Shown: piece after piece, positions 24,255 through 32,988 of the stretch
Numbering within the stretch: the stretch's first letter is position 1
How the letters are laid out: the number at the start of each line of letters is the position of its first letter
Origin: Pseudomonadota bacterium
GTDB taxonomy: Bacteria; Myxococcota_A; UBA796; SXON01
DNA length: 64,000 nucleotides
Reading direction: 5' to 3'
Assembly: GCA_005778355.1 (NCBI GenBank)
Contig: SXON01000021.1
Span: 30,636 to 94,635, forward strand
The notes under the pieces: model-generated
Seen by the model: only the letters and a program-made list of their open reading frames with translations
What the model was told of the DNA's origin: nothing
The model's database searches: none
Program-made: the position numbers and the translations under genes

Positions 24255-26393
24255 TCAGACGGCGGGGGCGAGCGCCGCAACCACGCGGAAGGTGACAAAG
24301 GCGCCCACCCAGGCGAGCACGGTCATGTAGGCAAACAAGAAGGCCGCCCAGCGCCAGGACCCCGACTCGCGCCGCACCACCGCCAGGGTGGACAAACACT
24401 GCGCCGACAGTGCGAAGAAGACCATCAACGAGGCCCCCACCGCCGGCGTCCACAGGGGAGTGCCGTCAGGGCGACGCTCGGCGCGCATGCGGTCGCGCAG
24501 GGGCTCGCTCGCCTCGTCGGCGCCGTCGCCGATGCCGTAGATCACGCCCATCGTGGCCACGAAAACCTCGCGCGCCGCGAAGGCGCCCACCACGCCCACG
24601 CCGATTTTCCAGTCGTAGCCCAGGGGCGCGATGAGCGGCTCGATCGCCTTCCCCATGCGACCGCCGTAGCTCTGGGCGAGGCGCTCGGCCGACTCCTCGG
24701 CGTCGAGCTGGGCGGCCACCTCGGCGCTCGCGCCCGCCCGGAGCGAGTCGTAGTCGCGACCAAGCTCCACGTCGCGCGGGAAGTACAAGAGCGCCCACAA
24801 CACCACCGTCACCGCCATGATCGTGGTGCCCGCCTCGGTGAGGAAGGTCTTGGCGCGCATCCACATCTGCCGAATCACCGTCGCGAGTCGCGGCATGCGG
24901 TAGGGGGGCAGCTCGAGCAGGAGCGGCACCCGCGGTCCCTTGAGCAGCGTGCGCCCCAGCACCCCGGCGGCGAGGAGCGCCATGCCCGTCGTGAAGAGGT
25001 ACATGGCCACCATCACCGCCACCCGCGCGTCAACGCCCAGCCAGGTGGCCCCCGGCGTGAAAACGGTCGCGACCACGAGCGTGTACACCGGCAGCCGCGC
25101 CGAGCACGACATGAGCGGCACCACCATCATCGTGAGCAGGCGGTCGCGACGCCGCTCGAGCGTGCGCGTGGCCATGATCGCCGGCACGGCACAGGCGTAG
25201 CCCGAGAGCATGGGTACAAACGCGCGGCCGTGCAGGCCGATGGCGCGCATCGCGCGATCGACGAGGAAGGCCACGCGGGCCATGTAGCCACTGTCTTCCA
25301 GGAAGCCGAGCAGGAAGAAAAGCAGCATGATCTGCGGCAAGAACACCACGACGCTGCCCACGCCGTTGATGACGCCATCCACGAGGAGGTCGGTGAAGAC
25401 GCCCGCGCCGAGCACATTGGCCACGGCGTCGCCCAGCCAGGCGAAAACGCCCTCGATGGCGCCGATGGCCGGCTCCGACCAGCTGAAAAGGGCCTGGAAG
25501 AGCACCCCCATCACCAGCAGGAAAACGAGGCCGCCGCTCAAGGGGTGCAAGAGCACCCGGTCCGCTCGGTCGGACAGGGCAGGCCCCTCGATCCGGCGCC
25601 CCACGCCGAACTCCCTCGCGGCCAGCCAGTCGTACCGTGTGCCGACGATCTCGCCGTCGATGTCGCGGGCACCCGCGCCCGCCCGGATCGCGGCCACCTC
25701 GCGACGGACGGTATCGGGGATGTCGATGAGCTCGTCGGTGTCGTCGACCGAGAGCAGGTGCCAGAGCGCGAGCGCGCGCGCCTCGCCCGGCGAGGAGGCG
25801 GCGGCGTAGGGCTCGAGGCGCGCCGCGTCGGCGAGGAGCGGCGCCGGGTACGGCAGGACCAGGTGGGGTCGCGGTGGCCTGTCGATCGCCGCCGCCACCA
25901 GTCGCCCCAGGTCCGGCAGCCCCTCGCCCGTGTGGGCGCTCACCGGCACGCAGGGCACGCCGAATGCGGCGGCAACACGCTGCGGGTCGGGGAGGATGCC
26001 CTGCGCGCGCGCCACGTCGGCGAGGTTCAGCGCGATGAGGAAGGGCACCTCCGCCTCGGCGAGCTGCACCGCCAGGTAGAGATTGCGGACGAGCTGCGTG
26101 GCGTCGACCACCAGGAGCACGAGGTGAGGCCGAGGCTCGCCATCCAGTCCAAACAGCGCACGCACCGCCACCTGCTCCTCCGCGGAGCGCGCCGCCAGCG
26201 AGTAGGTGCCCGGGACGTCGATCACCTCGACGTCGCGACCCGCGAGCCGCCATGTCCGGCTCTCGCGCTCGACGGTGACCCCCGGGTAGTTGCCCACCCG
26301 GGCGTTGGCGCCGGTCAGGCGGTTGAAGAGGCTGGTCTTTCCGGTGTTGGGGTTACCGGCGACGGCCACTCGGGGGGCGGCGTGCGCGACCAC
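24255..26393 (-). CDS. feoB: ferrous iron transport protein B
   Basis: 712 residues, GTG start chosen 8 nt after the feoA stop because the conserved G1 motif (VAVAGNPNTGKTSLFNRLTG) then begins at residue 8. G2 is GNYPGVTVE, G3 DVPGTYSL and G4 NLAD, followed by a helical GDI-like part and a C-terminal polytopic membrane domain with two similar gate regions. FeoB imports Fe(II) across the inner membrane, driven or gated by its GTPase domain. Co-transcribed with feoA under a Fur-like site; no feoC is present. Confidence 0.95.
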   Translation of the reverse strand: MVAHAAPRVAVAGNPNTGKTSLFNRLTGANARVGNYPGVTVERESRTWRLAGRDVEVIDVPGTYSLAARSAEEQVAVRALFGLDGEPRPHLVLLVVDATQLVRNLYLAVQLAEAEVPFLIALNLADVARAQGILPDPQRVAAAFGVPCVPVSAHTGEGLPDLGRLVAAAIDRPPRPHLVLPYPAPLLADAARLEPYAAASSPGEARALALWHLLSVDDTDELIDIPDTVRREVAAIRAGAGARDIDGEIVGTRYDWLAAREFGVGRRIEGPALSDRADRVLLHPLSGGLVFLLVMGVLFQALFSWSEPAIGAIEGVFAWLGDAVANVLGAGVFTDLLVDGVINGVGSVVVFLPQIMLLFFLLGFLEDSGYMARVAFLVDRAMRAIGLHGRAFVPMLSGYACAVPAIMATRTLERRRDRLLTMMVVPLMSCSARLPVYTLVVATVFTPGATWLGVDARVAVMVAMYLFTTGMALLAAGVLGRTLLKGPRVPLLLELPPYRMPRLATVIRQMWMRAKTFLTEAGTTIMAVTVVLWALLYFPRDVELGRDYDSLRAGASAEVAAQLDAEESAERLAQSYGGRMGKAIEPLIAPLGYDWKIGVGVVGAFAAREVFVATMGVIYGIGDGADEASEPLRDRMRAERRPDGTPLWTPAVGASLMVFFALSAQCLSTLAVVRRESGSWRWAAFLFAYMTVLAWVGAFVTFRVVAALAPAV

Positions 26394-26401
26394 GAACTCG
26401 C

Positions 26402-26668
26402 CTATTTCGCTGCGGCGAGTTCCAGCGCCGGGCCTGCTTGCGCGGTGCTTGAGAGCACGACCGCCTCGGCCTCGGCGCGCCGCAGGGAGAAGCGACAACC
26501 CGCGATGTCGACGTCGAGCGGATCGCCCATCGGCGCCACGCCGCGCAGGCGAACCACCGAGCCAGGGAGAAATCCCAGCTCAAGCAGGCGGCGACGGTAG
26601 CCGCGCTCACCGCCCACCGACTCGATTCGGGCAGACTCGCCCACTGCCAAGCTCGCCAGGGTGCTCAT
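26402..26668 (-). CDS. feoA: ferrous iron transport protein A
   Basis: 88 residues, SH3-like FeoA domain: SLAVGESARIESVGGERGYRRRLLELGFLPGSVVRLRGVAPMGDPLDVDIAGCRFSLR shows the family pattern in pieces (LxxGxxxxI, RRLLELGFLPG, DPLDVDI, LRxAEA). It is a cytosolic partner needed for FeoB-dependent Fe(II) uptake. First gene of feoAB. The promoter in front places +1 on its ATG and has no ribosome-binding site, so a leaderless mRNA is predicted. Confidence 0.93.
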   Translation of the reverse strand: MSTLASLAVGESARIESVGGERGYRRRLLELGFLPGSVVRLRGVAPMGDPLDVDIAGCRFSLRRAEAEAVVLSSTAQAGPALELAAAK

Positions 26669-26674
26669 GCATCA

Positions 26675-26703
26675 TGTGTAGCCGTATTGATAATGAACGT
26701 CAA
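26675..26703 (-). promoter_or_regulatory. feoAB promoter with Fur-like site in the spacer
   Basis: On the minus strand TTGACG (26698-26703), 17-nt spacer, TACACA (26675-26680), then 6 nt to ATG. That is textbook sigma-70 geometry with +1 at the start codon. The spacer carries a GATAAT-type Fur hexamer (TTGATAATGAAC on the plus strand), so iron-bound Fur would block RNA polymerase. Confidence 0.7.
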
Positions 26704-26731
26704 CTTCAAAAAGGAGGGCTTTCGCACATCT

Positions 26732-26737
26732 GCTAGG
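26732..26737 (+). promoter_or_regulatory. possible -10 box of the MBOAT gene (GCTAGG)
   Basis: GCTAGG, 11 nt, GTG. The TA is 13 nt before the start, at the loose end of the pattern. The 80 bp to feoA also contain AAGGAGGG (26710-26717), too far from the GTG to serve as its ribosome site. Confidence 0.35.
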
Positions 26738-26748
26738 CTTCGGCGCGC

Positions 26749-28101
26749 GTGCTCTTCAACTCGCTGGCGTTCGTCGTTTTCCTCGGCGTGGTGTACGGCG
26801 CGTGGCGGCTCTTGCCCCTCTGGTTGGGGCGCTACTGGCTGCTCCTGGCCTCGCTGGTGTTCTACGGCTGGTGGGACTGGCGTTTCCTCGGGCTATTGCT
26901 GGCCACGGCCACGCTCGACTGGGCGCTCGCTCTCGGCATGGAGCGATGGGTCGAACGTCGCAAGATGCTCGTCACCATCTCGGTGGTGTCGAACCTGGGC
27001 ACGCTGGCGCTCTTCAAGTACGCCGGCTTCTTCTCGCGCGAGCTGGCCGACGCCCTGGGGATGACGGCGCCCTCGCGCTTGCTCGACATCGTGCTCCCCG
27101 TCGGCATCAGCTTCTACACGTTCCAGGCGATGGCGTACACCATCGACGTGTACCGCGCGCAGGTGACAGCGTGCCGGAGTCTCCCCGACTTCCTCCTCTT
27201 CATCACCTTCTTCCCGCAGCTGGTGGCCGGCCCCATCGAGCGATCAGCTCACCTGATGCCGCAGCTCTTGCAGATGCGACGTCCGGCAGCTCGCGAGCAC
27301 AGCGAGGCCCTATGGTTCATCACCTGGGGCTACGTGAAGAAGGTCGTGGTGGCCGACAACCTCGCCCCCATCGTCGCCGCCGGCTTCGACAAGAACAGCC
27401 CGAGCGGCGCCGTGGTGGTGCTCGCCGCCTACGCCTTCACCTGGCAGATCTACTGCGACTTCTCGGGCTACTCCGACATCGCCCGAGGCGTGGCGCGCCT
27501 GTTCGGCGTGGAGCTGATGGAGAACTTCGCACGGCCGTTCTTCGCAGCTTCCCCGCGGGAGATCTGGCACCGCTGGCACGTGAGCCTGAGCCAGTGGCTC
27601 CGCGACTACCTCTACGTGCCCCTCGGCGGCAACCGGTCGCGACCGGGGGCCAACCTGATGGCGACCATGGTGCTCGGCGGCCTCTGGCACGGCGCCAACT
27701 ACACCTACCTCGCGTGGGGGGCCTGGCACGGCGCGGCGCTCGCGCTCGGAAGAAAGCTGCCGCAGCCTCGCGTTCCCCGCTGGCTCCTGGTCGTCGCCAC
27801 CTTCCACATCACGTGCCTCGGATTCGTCGTGTTTCGTACTCACTCGCTGGCCCAGCTTGGCCAGATGATGTCGAGCTTGTCGTCGCCCGACATCAACTCG
27901 ACAGCGACGGCGTACCTCCGCACTTTCCTCTGGCTGGCGGTGCCCGTCGCCCTGTTCGAGTGGGTGCAGGAACGCCAGGGCACGCTCGCCGTGCTCGGCT
28001 GGCCCCGCTGGGCGCAGGCGCTGGTCTACGCGCTACTCTGGGCATCAATCCTCGTTCTTGGCTCCTCGTATGGCTACGAGTTCATCTACTTCCAGTTCTA
28101 G
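26749..28101 (+). CDS. MBOAT-family membrane O-acyltransferase (AlgI/DltB-like)
   Basis: 450 residues, GTG start, about ten transmembrane helices. The family core is clear: LPVGISFYTFQAMAYTIDVYR, FFPQLVAGPIER, DFSGYSDIARGVARLFG, REIWHRWHVSLSQWLRDYLYVPLGG and the catalytic His in GGLWHGANYTYLAWGAWHG. Such enzymes move acetyl or other acyl groups across the membrane onto polysaccharides or cell-wall polymers. The next gene encodes an SGNH-like protein, the usual periplasmic partner that completes the transfer. The acceptor is unknown; no polysaccharide cluster lies nearby. Confidence 0.92.
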   Translation: MLFNSLAFVVFLGVVYGAWRLLPLWLGRYWLLLASLVFYGWWDWRFLGLLLATATLDWALALGMERWVERRKMLVTISVVSNLGTLALFKYAGFFSRELADALGMTAPSRLLDIVLPVGISFYTFQAMAYTIDVYRAQVTACRSLPDFLLFITFFPQLVAGPIERSAHLMPQLLQMRRPAAREHSEALWFITWGYVKKVVVADNLAPIVAAGFDKNSPSGAVVVLAAYAFTWQIYCDFSGYSDIARGVARLFGVELMENFARPFFAASPREIWHRWHVSLSQWLRDYLYVPLGGNRSRPGANLMATMVLGGLWHGANYTYLAWGAWHGAALALGRKLPQPRVPRWLLVVATFHITCLGFVVFRTHSLAQLGQMMSSLSSPDINSTATAYLRTFLWLAVPVALFEWVQERQGTLAVLGWPRWAQALVYALLWASILVLGSSYGYEFIYFQF

Positions 28102-28993
28102 CCCCCTCCCGGGCTGGCTCGCGACGCTCCTGGCGCTCGGGGTGCTCCTCGGACTGGAGGGCTTCGCGCGGTTCGCCTACCAGGCGCCGGGGGAGATGGC
28201 GGCGCGCGCGCTCAAAGCCGCGGGCGACATGCGGGAAGACGCGCTGGACGTCACGCTCTACGGCACCTGCCTCGGTGAACAGACGCTGGACACCCACCGA
28301 CTGGGCGAGGCGCTCGGGACGGCTGGAAAGATCCACAACCTCTCCGCGGCCGGCACCGGGCCCCTCGACTGGTACCTCGCGCAATCCAACATCATCGATC
28401 CGCGACGCCTCGACGCCTCGGTGATCCTCTACCTGCCCGGCGACCTCACCCGTGCCCCCGCGCCCTGGCAGAGCCAGGCCATGGACCTGGCCCGCTGGTC
28501 GGACGTGCCCGACATCGCCGCCTGGAGCTGTCTCGACGCGGCTTGCCGCGCGGAGTTCTACCTTCGCCGCGGCTCGTTCTTCTATCGTTATCGCGGCTAC
28601 CTCGGAAACTGGCTCTGGTCGCAGCTCGGAACCCGGGCGCCGCCCTCGAACCACCGCGATTTCTCGCCGCTCGACGGCCGCCGTGAGAAGACCCAGGAGG
28701 CGGCGCTGCACTACCTTGGGCGACTGGTCACCATCAGCCGAGACGCAAAGATCCCGGTCTTCTTTGTTCGGATGCCCGAACGTCACCGGGCTGGGTCGCA
28801 AGGCGGCCTCGACGGGCAGCACGCCCAGACCGAGGCCTGGCTCAAGGGGCTCGGCGCGAGCTTCCTCCCATCGCCCGTTCTCGAGGCGAACGCCTACGTC
28901 GATGACGTGCACCTCAACGCCGGTGGGCGGGCGCACTTCAGCGACGCGATTGGCGAGATGATCGCGGCCGAGTTGACGTCGGCGCCGCGATAG
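28070..28993 (+). CDS. SGNH-hydrolase-like partner of the MBOAT acyltransferase
   Basis: 307 residues from ATG 28070, which overlaps the MBOAT gene by 32 nt. A single N-terminal transmembrane segment (WLATLLALGVLLGLEGFA) anchors it with the domain outside. The C-terminal DDVHLNAGGRAHFSDAIGEMI has the Asp-X-X-His of block V of SGNH/GDSL esterases. The block I nucleophile place reads YGTCLGEQ, without the standard GDS, so catalysis is uncertain. By analogy with AlgX/AlgJ or DltD it would take the acyl group from the MBOAT protein and pass it to the acceptor. Confidence 0.7.
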   Translation: MATSSSTSSSSPLPGWLATLLALGVLLGLEGFARFAYQAPGEMAARALKAAGDMREDALDVTLYGTCLGEQTLDTHRLGEALGTAGKIHNLSAAGTGPLDWYLAQSNIIDPRRLDASVILYLPGDLTRAPAPWQSQAMDLARWSDVPDIAAWSCLDAACRAEFYLRRGSFFYRYRGYLGNWLWSQLGTRAPPSNHRDFSPLDGRREKTQEAALHYLGRLVTISRDAKIPVFFVRMPERHRAGSQGGLDGQHAQTEAWLKGLGASFLPSPVLEANAYVDDVHLNAGGRAHFSDAIGEMIAAELTSAPR

Positions 28994-28994
28994 G
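28989..28994 (+). promoter_or_regulatory. putative leaderless -10 box (GATAGG)
   Basis: GATAGG overlaps the last codons of the upstream gene, 9 nt before the GTG of the RNA methyltransferase. Confidence 0.4.
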
Positions 28995-29003
28995 GCCGCT
29001 GCC

Positions 29004-30353
29004 GTGCGCGACCCGGTGCCGGTGACCATCGATGGCCTCGACGCCGACGGCGTGGCCACCGGTCTCGACGCCCGGGGACGCCGCTGGACCGTGCGCGGGG
29101 CGGTCCCTGGGAGCGCGGTGCTGGTCGGCGGGCGGCCCGCGACCGGGGCGCTCCTGGAGGTCACCGGCCCCCACGCCGACGCGGTCCCTCCCCGCTGCGC
29201 GCTCTTCGGCACCTGCGGCGGCTGCCTCTACCAGTCCCTCCCCGTGTCGCGACAGCGCGAGGAGAAGCTCAAGGCGCTCAGCGCCCTGCTCGGTCCCGGT
29301 GGCTCCATTCGTGGTGCCGAGGCCGAGGGCTACGGCTACCGCAACAAGATCGAGCTGAGCTTCGGCCCCCAGCGCTACATGACCCGAGCCGAGATGGCCG
29401 CCGGGATCACCGGGGAGGCGGGCCACTTCCTGGGCTTCCACGGCCCCGGGCGCTTCGACCGCGTGGTGGATGTCCCCGCCTGTGCCATCGCCGACCCGCG
29501 GATCAACGCCGTGCTCGAGCGAGTCCGCAGCGACGTCCTGGCCTCGCCGTTCCCGCCCCACGATCCCCGCGCGCACACCGGCTTCTTCCGGCACCTCGTG
29601 CTCCGTGCCGGTCGCGATGGTGTCCTCGCGCTCCTGTACACCGCCCTCGCTGGCCCCGAGCAGGAGGCCTGGCTGCGCGCGCACGCGCCCAGGTGGGGGG
29701 CAGCCGGGGTGCTCTGGTACACCACCGACCGCCTGTCCGACGCCGCGGTCGGCGAGCTCCGCGAAGTGCTGCACGGTCGCGACACCCTCGCCGTCGCCAT
29801 CGGCGATGCGACCATGCTCCTGTCGCCCACCGCCTTCTTCCAGGTCAACGACACCGGCGCCGCCGTGCTCTTCGACACCATCGCCGAGGCGCTCGGCCAC
29901 GGCGGCACCCTCCTGGATCTCTACGCCGGCGTAGGCGCGCTCGGCCTCGCCCTCGCGGCCCGTTTCGACCGCGTGATCGGGGTGGAGTTGAACGCCGAGG
30001 CCGTCGCCGAGGCCAATCGCAACGCGGCCACCCTAGGCATCGCCGCCGAGTACCGCGCTGGCAAGGTCGAGGACACGCTGCCGGCCGTGCTCGCCGAAGC
30101 AGGGCGGCCCGTGAAAGTGCTGGTCGACCCGCCTCGGGGGGGCTTGCACCCGGCCGCGCTGCGTCCCCTGTTGACGCTCGACGCCGACACGCTGGTCTAC
30201 GTGGCCTGTCGCCCCACTTCGCTCGCACGCGACGGCGCGCTCCTGAAGGCAGCCGGTTGGCGCCGCGAGGGCTGGACGGCGGTCGACCTCTTCCCGCACA
30301 CCGCCCACGTGGAGGTCGTCGCGCGCTTCACTCGCGATAGGTCGCCGGCGTGA
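29004..30353 (+). CDS. RumA/TrmA-family RNA (uracil-C5) methyltransferase
   Basis: 449 residues, GTG start. An N-terminal TRAM-like beta domain (VTIDGLDADGVATG) is followed by the iron-sulfur Cys set CALFGTCGGC with a later Cys in VPACAI. The SAM-binding motif is LLDLYAGVGALGLALA, the substrate loop VDPPRGGL, and the catalytic Cys is in YVACRPTSLARD. It methylates C5 of a uridine in 23S rRNA or tRNA. The 4Fe-4S cysteines favour the RlmD (RumA)/RlmCD side over TrmA. It ends in a GTGA overlap with the following lipoprotein gene. Confidence 0.92.
   Translation: MRDPVPVTIDGLDADGVATGLDARGRRWTVRGAVPGSAVLVGGRPATGALLEVTGPHADAVPPRCALFGTCGGCLYQSLPVSRQREEKLKALSALLGPGGSIRGAEAEGYGYRNKIELSFGPQRYMTRAEMAAGITGEAGHFLGFHGPGRFDRVVDVPACAIADPRINAVLERVRSDVLASPFPPHDPRAHTGFFRHLVLRAGRDGVLALLYTALAGPEQEAWLRAHAPRWGAAGVLWYTTDRLSDAAVGELREVLHGRDTLAVAIGDATMLLSPTAFFQVNDTGAAVLFDTIAEALGHGGTLLDLYAGVGALGLALAARFDRVIGVELNAEAVAEANRNAATLGIAAEYRAGKVEDTLPAVLAEAGRPVKVLVDPPRGGLHPAALRPLLTLDADTLVYVACRPTSLARDGALLKAAGWRREGWTAVDLFPHTAHVEVVARFTRDRSPA
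30336..30341 (+). promoter_or_regulatory. putative leaderless -10 box (GATAGG)
   Basis: GATAGG inside the 3-prime end of the RNA methyltransferase gene, exactly 8 nt before the GTG of the next lipoprotein. Confidence 0.4.
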
Positions 30354-31276
30354 TCGTCGCCCTGCTCGCCTGCGCCGCCGCCGGCACGCCGGAACCACCG
30401 CTGCCCGAGGCATTCTGGCCCACCTGGGGCGACGGCAACGCGGAACTGTCGAGCTACGACGTGGTGCAGCCGCGGTACGGCGAGGCGCGCGCCGGTTCCA
30501 TGGTGAACATCGTGGTGACCGAGGACTTCAGCCATCGCGAGCGGGTGAAGGCCGACCCGGGCGAACACCCCGAGAACGACATCCGCAAGGTGCTCAAGCT
30601 CAACAGCCATCGCCAGTTCCAGACTGGCTTGTACCCCTACAGCGTGCTCACCAGCGCCTTCCTCCGCGTGGAGCCCGGCGACGGCCAGGCCCGCGGCCAG
30701 CCGCTGAAGATCGCGTTCTCCGCCCAGGAGTGGTGTGGCATGGTGTACGACGAGATGATCGTCGATGCCGGCCGCATCAAGCTCACCGCACACACCTATT
30801 TCGATAGCGACAACGGGCCGCCGCAGAGCTTCAACATTGGCGCACCCGCGTTGTTTGGCGACGCGATGATGGTAGCCGTCCGCGAGTTGACCGGAAGTTG
30901 GATCCCCTCGGAGCCGACGGCGTTCCCGTACTTCCCCTCCTCGATCGCGACACGCTTCGGTCACCGCGCACCTGAGGTCACGACGCTCACCGTGCACCGA
31001 GGCCCCGGCACCTCGCGCGACACCGCTCTCGGTGGGCTCGAGGCCCACCCCGTGCACACCGCGACGGTCGACGGCGTCACCACCACCTACTGGGTGGAGG
31101 AGGCCTGGCCGCATCGCCTCCTCGGCTACGAGACCAACGATGGCGAGTCCGCCACCCTCCGGGGCGTGTCGCGACTGCCCTACTGGCAGCTCAACCACCC
31201 GGGCGACGAGGCGCGCCGCGCCGACTTCGGCCTCGATCCTTCCGCCTTCCCCCTCCCCTCTCCGGTGAACCCATGA
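30350..31276 (+). CDS. predicted lipoprotein, family of unknown function
   Basis: 308 residues. MIVALLAC is a seven-residue uncharged lipobox signal; an in-frame TAG lies 12 nt upstream without a start between, so the start is fixed. The sequence FWPTWGDGNAELSSYDVVQPRYGEARAG...VTEDFS and LKIAFSAQEWCGMVYDEM resembles, from memory, uncharacterised envelope proteins common in Bacteroidota and myxobacteria. No enzyme motif is visible. It overlaps the RNA methyltransferase by GTGA and the next lipoprotein by ATGA. Confidence 0.7.
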   Translation: MIVALLACAAAGTPEPPLPEAFWPTWGDGNAELSSYDVVQPRYGEARAGSMVNIVVTEDFSHRERVKADPGEHPENDIRKVLKLNSHRQFQTGLYPYSVLTSAFLRVEPGDGQARGQPLKIAFSAQEWCGMVYDEMIVDAGRIKLTAHTYFDSDNGPPQSFNIGAPALFGDAMMVAVRELTGSWIPSEPTAFPYFPSSIATRFGHRAPEVTTLTVHRGPGTSRDTALGGLEAHPVHTATVDGVTTTYWVEEAWPHRLLGYETNDGESATLRGVSRLPYWQLNHPGDEARRADFGLDPSAFPLPSPVNP

Positions 31277-32310
31277 TCCTGGCGCTCCTGCTTGCTTGCC
31301 CCGACGACGAGGGCACCGACAAGGTTGGACCGATCGACACCAGCAGCCTCAGCTGCGACCGCATCCACGGCACCGGTGGCGTGGTGATCTGGGAAGACAT
31401 TGGCTCCACGCCGCACTTTCCCGACGAGGCGCCCGACGCCGAGACCAAGATGAGCAGCGTGGCCGGCCCGCTGAGCGACGGCGCGTCGTGGATCGGGATG
31501 TTCGGCCCCCAGGTGATGATCTCCGACGACAGCGGCTGCAACTGGGACTTCAACGGCAGCGGGCTGCCCGTGGGCGGCGACTGGGACCTCGTGGCGGCGG
31601 GAAACACGGTCTACGCCTTCGATCGCCTCTCCTCGCAGGGCGGCTACTCCAAGGACGATGGAATGAGCTGGACCGCCTTCGACAGCGGTGGCACCTGGCT
31701 CGGCGAGGTGGTGGCCGACCCGGCAGTGGCCGGCCGCTTGCGCGGGGTGCAAGCGCGTGGGGTGGTGACGAGCGAGGACGATGGCGCCAACTGGACGCTG
31801 AGCGGTCCCGCGCCGGCGGAGGGCCTCCTGGGGGGCGCGGTCTGGTCCACCGGCCTCGACACCGCCTTCGTGGTGACGGCGACAGGCGGCTACCTCAGCA
31901 AGACCGGCGGGCAGACCTGGGACGATCTCTCGGCGAGCGTCGTGACCGACAGCTTCGTGCCGTCCCGCGCCGCGATCCACCCGGACAACGCCGACGTGCT
32001 CTTCATGTCCGGTCAGGACGACGACGGCGCCGTCATCGTGCGCAGCACCGACGGCGGCGCGAGTTGGGACGACGCCGCGAGCACCCGGCAGGTCGACCTC
32101 GACATCGGGGCGCCGCTCTGGCCGGTGCCTGGGACGGGCACCACCGTGGCCTCGGCCTATGGCACGAGCGAAGGCGACCTCAGCATCAACCTCTACGAGA
32201 TCACGCCGTCAAACGTGGCGACCTCGCACGTGGGCGCCTACGTCGGGGTGACCGACCTCGCCTTCCGCGACGACGGCGCGTGGGTGGGGGCGGTGCACGG
32301 GGTGGAGTAA
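31273..32310 (+). CDS. lipoprotein with BNR/sialidase-type beta-propeller repeats
   Basis: 345 residues. MILALLLAC is an eight-residue uncharged lipobox signal in an ATGA overlap. At least five Asp-box motifs of S-X-D-X-G-X-X-W type are visible (SDDSGCNW, SKDDGMSW, SEDDGANW, SKTGGQTW, STDGGASW), spaced as in sialidase or Ycf48-like propellers. No sialidase Arg triad can be identified, so a binding role is as likely as catalysis. The last 59 nt recur, with a 17-bp deletion, at 34800-34841, on the far side of the three-gene cassette that follows. Confidence 0.75.
   Translation: MILALLLACPDDEGTDKVGPIDTSSLSCDRIHGTGGVVIWEDIGSTPHFPDEAPDAETKMSSVAGPLSDGASWIGMFGPQVMISDDSGCNWDFNGSGLPVGGDWDLVAAGNTVYAFDRLSSQGGYSKDDGMSWTAFDSGGTWLGEVVADPAVAGRLRGVQARGVVTSEDDGANWTLSGPAPAEGLLGGAVWSTGLDTAFVVTATGGYLSKTGGQTWDDLSASVVTDSFVPSRAAIHPDNADVLFMSGQDDDGAVIVRSTDGGASWDDAASTRQVDLDIGAPLWPVPGTGTTVASAYGTSEGDLSINLYEITPSNVATSHVGAYVGVTDLAFRDDGAWVGAVHGVE
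32251..32309 (+). repeat. duplicated gene end, copy A
   Basis: This stretch inside the propeller lipoprotein gene matches 34800-34841 exactly except for 17 extra bases (32270-32286). The two copies bracket the minus-strand cassette 32317-34745. Confidence 0.75.
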
Positions 32311-32316
32311 GGCACG

Positions 32317-32964
32317 TCAGTCAAGCGCATCCACCGCATAGCCGTCCCGGGCCTCGGTGCAGAATGGGTCGGTCGTGTCGATCGGCTCCTGCACCCAGCC
32401 GCAGTCGCCGTCGCCGTCGCCCCCTTCCTCATCCGTTAGAGTATGGCAGCCTACACCAGTGATGTCCAGATTGGTCTTTCCCTCGAAGGTCCCGCTGTAG
32501 TCGCGGAAGACGAGGCCGGAGAGTGACACCACAGCCGTGGCTGCGGCCTTGTCGAGTTCCACCTCTCCCGTCCCGCTGATCGCCGGGTAGAGCACCCCGC
32601 CCGCAGCCAGCGTGACCATGTGGGTGTACTTCGCCGGGTCCGCGTCTCCGACATCGCCCTCGATCACGCCCATGACATCGAACTCGCCCGGCGAGACCCC
32701 CTCGAAGTACACCTTGAAGTACAGCAGGGGATCGACGGTGCTGTCGGCGAATCCGAGTGCCACGCTTGCAGGGGCCTCACACACGTCCTCCTCCGACTCG
32801 TAGTACGCGACACCCAGCCCCAGGATTTCGTCGAGAACGAGTCCGCCGCCGAGGTCCCACGACGTGGTGACCGCAGGGTCGGCCGCCCGCACAGCGGAGT
32901 CTGCGCCACCTCCAACGGAGCCCGAGCACGCAAACAGGAGGAAGATAGAAACTAGAACCGACAT
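32317..32964 (-). CDS. predicted lipoprotein of the low-GC cassette
   Basis: 215 residues. MSVLVSIFLLFAC is a lipobox signal, preceded by GGAGG; a further upstream ATG would add six residues. The mature protein starts with a Gly/Ser linker and has a Cys-containing C-terminus (GCHTL...GDCGWVQEP...PFCTEA). The middle is beta-rich (GEFDVMGVIEGDVGDADP, GTGEVELDKAAATAVVSLSG). No recognised domain. Codon use is less G/C-biased than in flanking genes, like the other two genes of the cassette. Confidence 0.6.
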   Translation of the reverse strand: MSVLVSIFLLFACSGSVGGGADSAVRAADPAVTTSWDLGGGLVLDEILGLGVAYYESEEDVCEAPASVALGFADSTVDPLLYFKVYFEGVSPGEFDVMGVIEGDVGDADPAKYTHMVTLAAGGVLYPAISGTGEVELDKAAATAVVSLSGLVFRDYSGTFEGKTNLDITGVGCHTLTDEEGGDGDGDCGWVQEPIDTTDPFCTEARDGYAVDALD

Positions 32965-32988
32965 CAGGCCTCCGGCGGACATTTGTCC

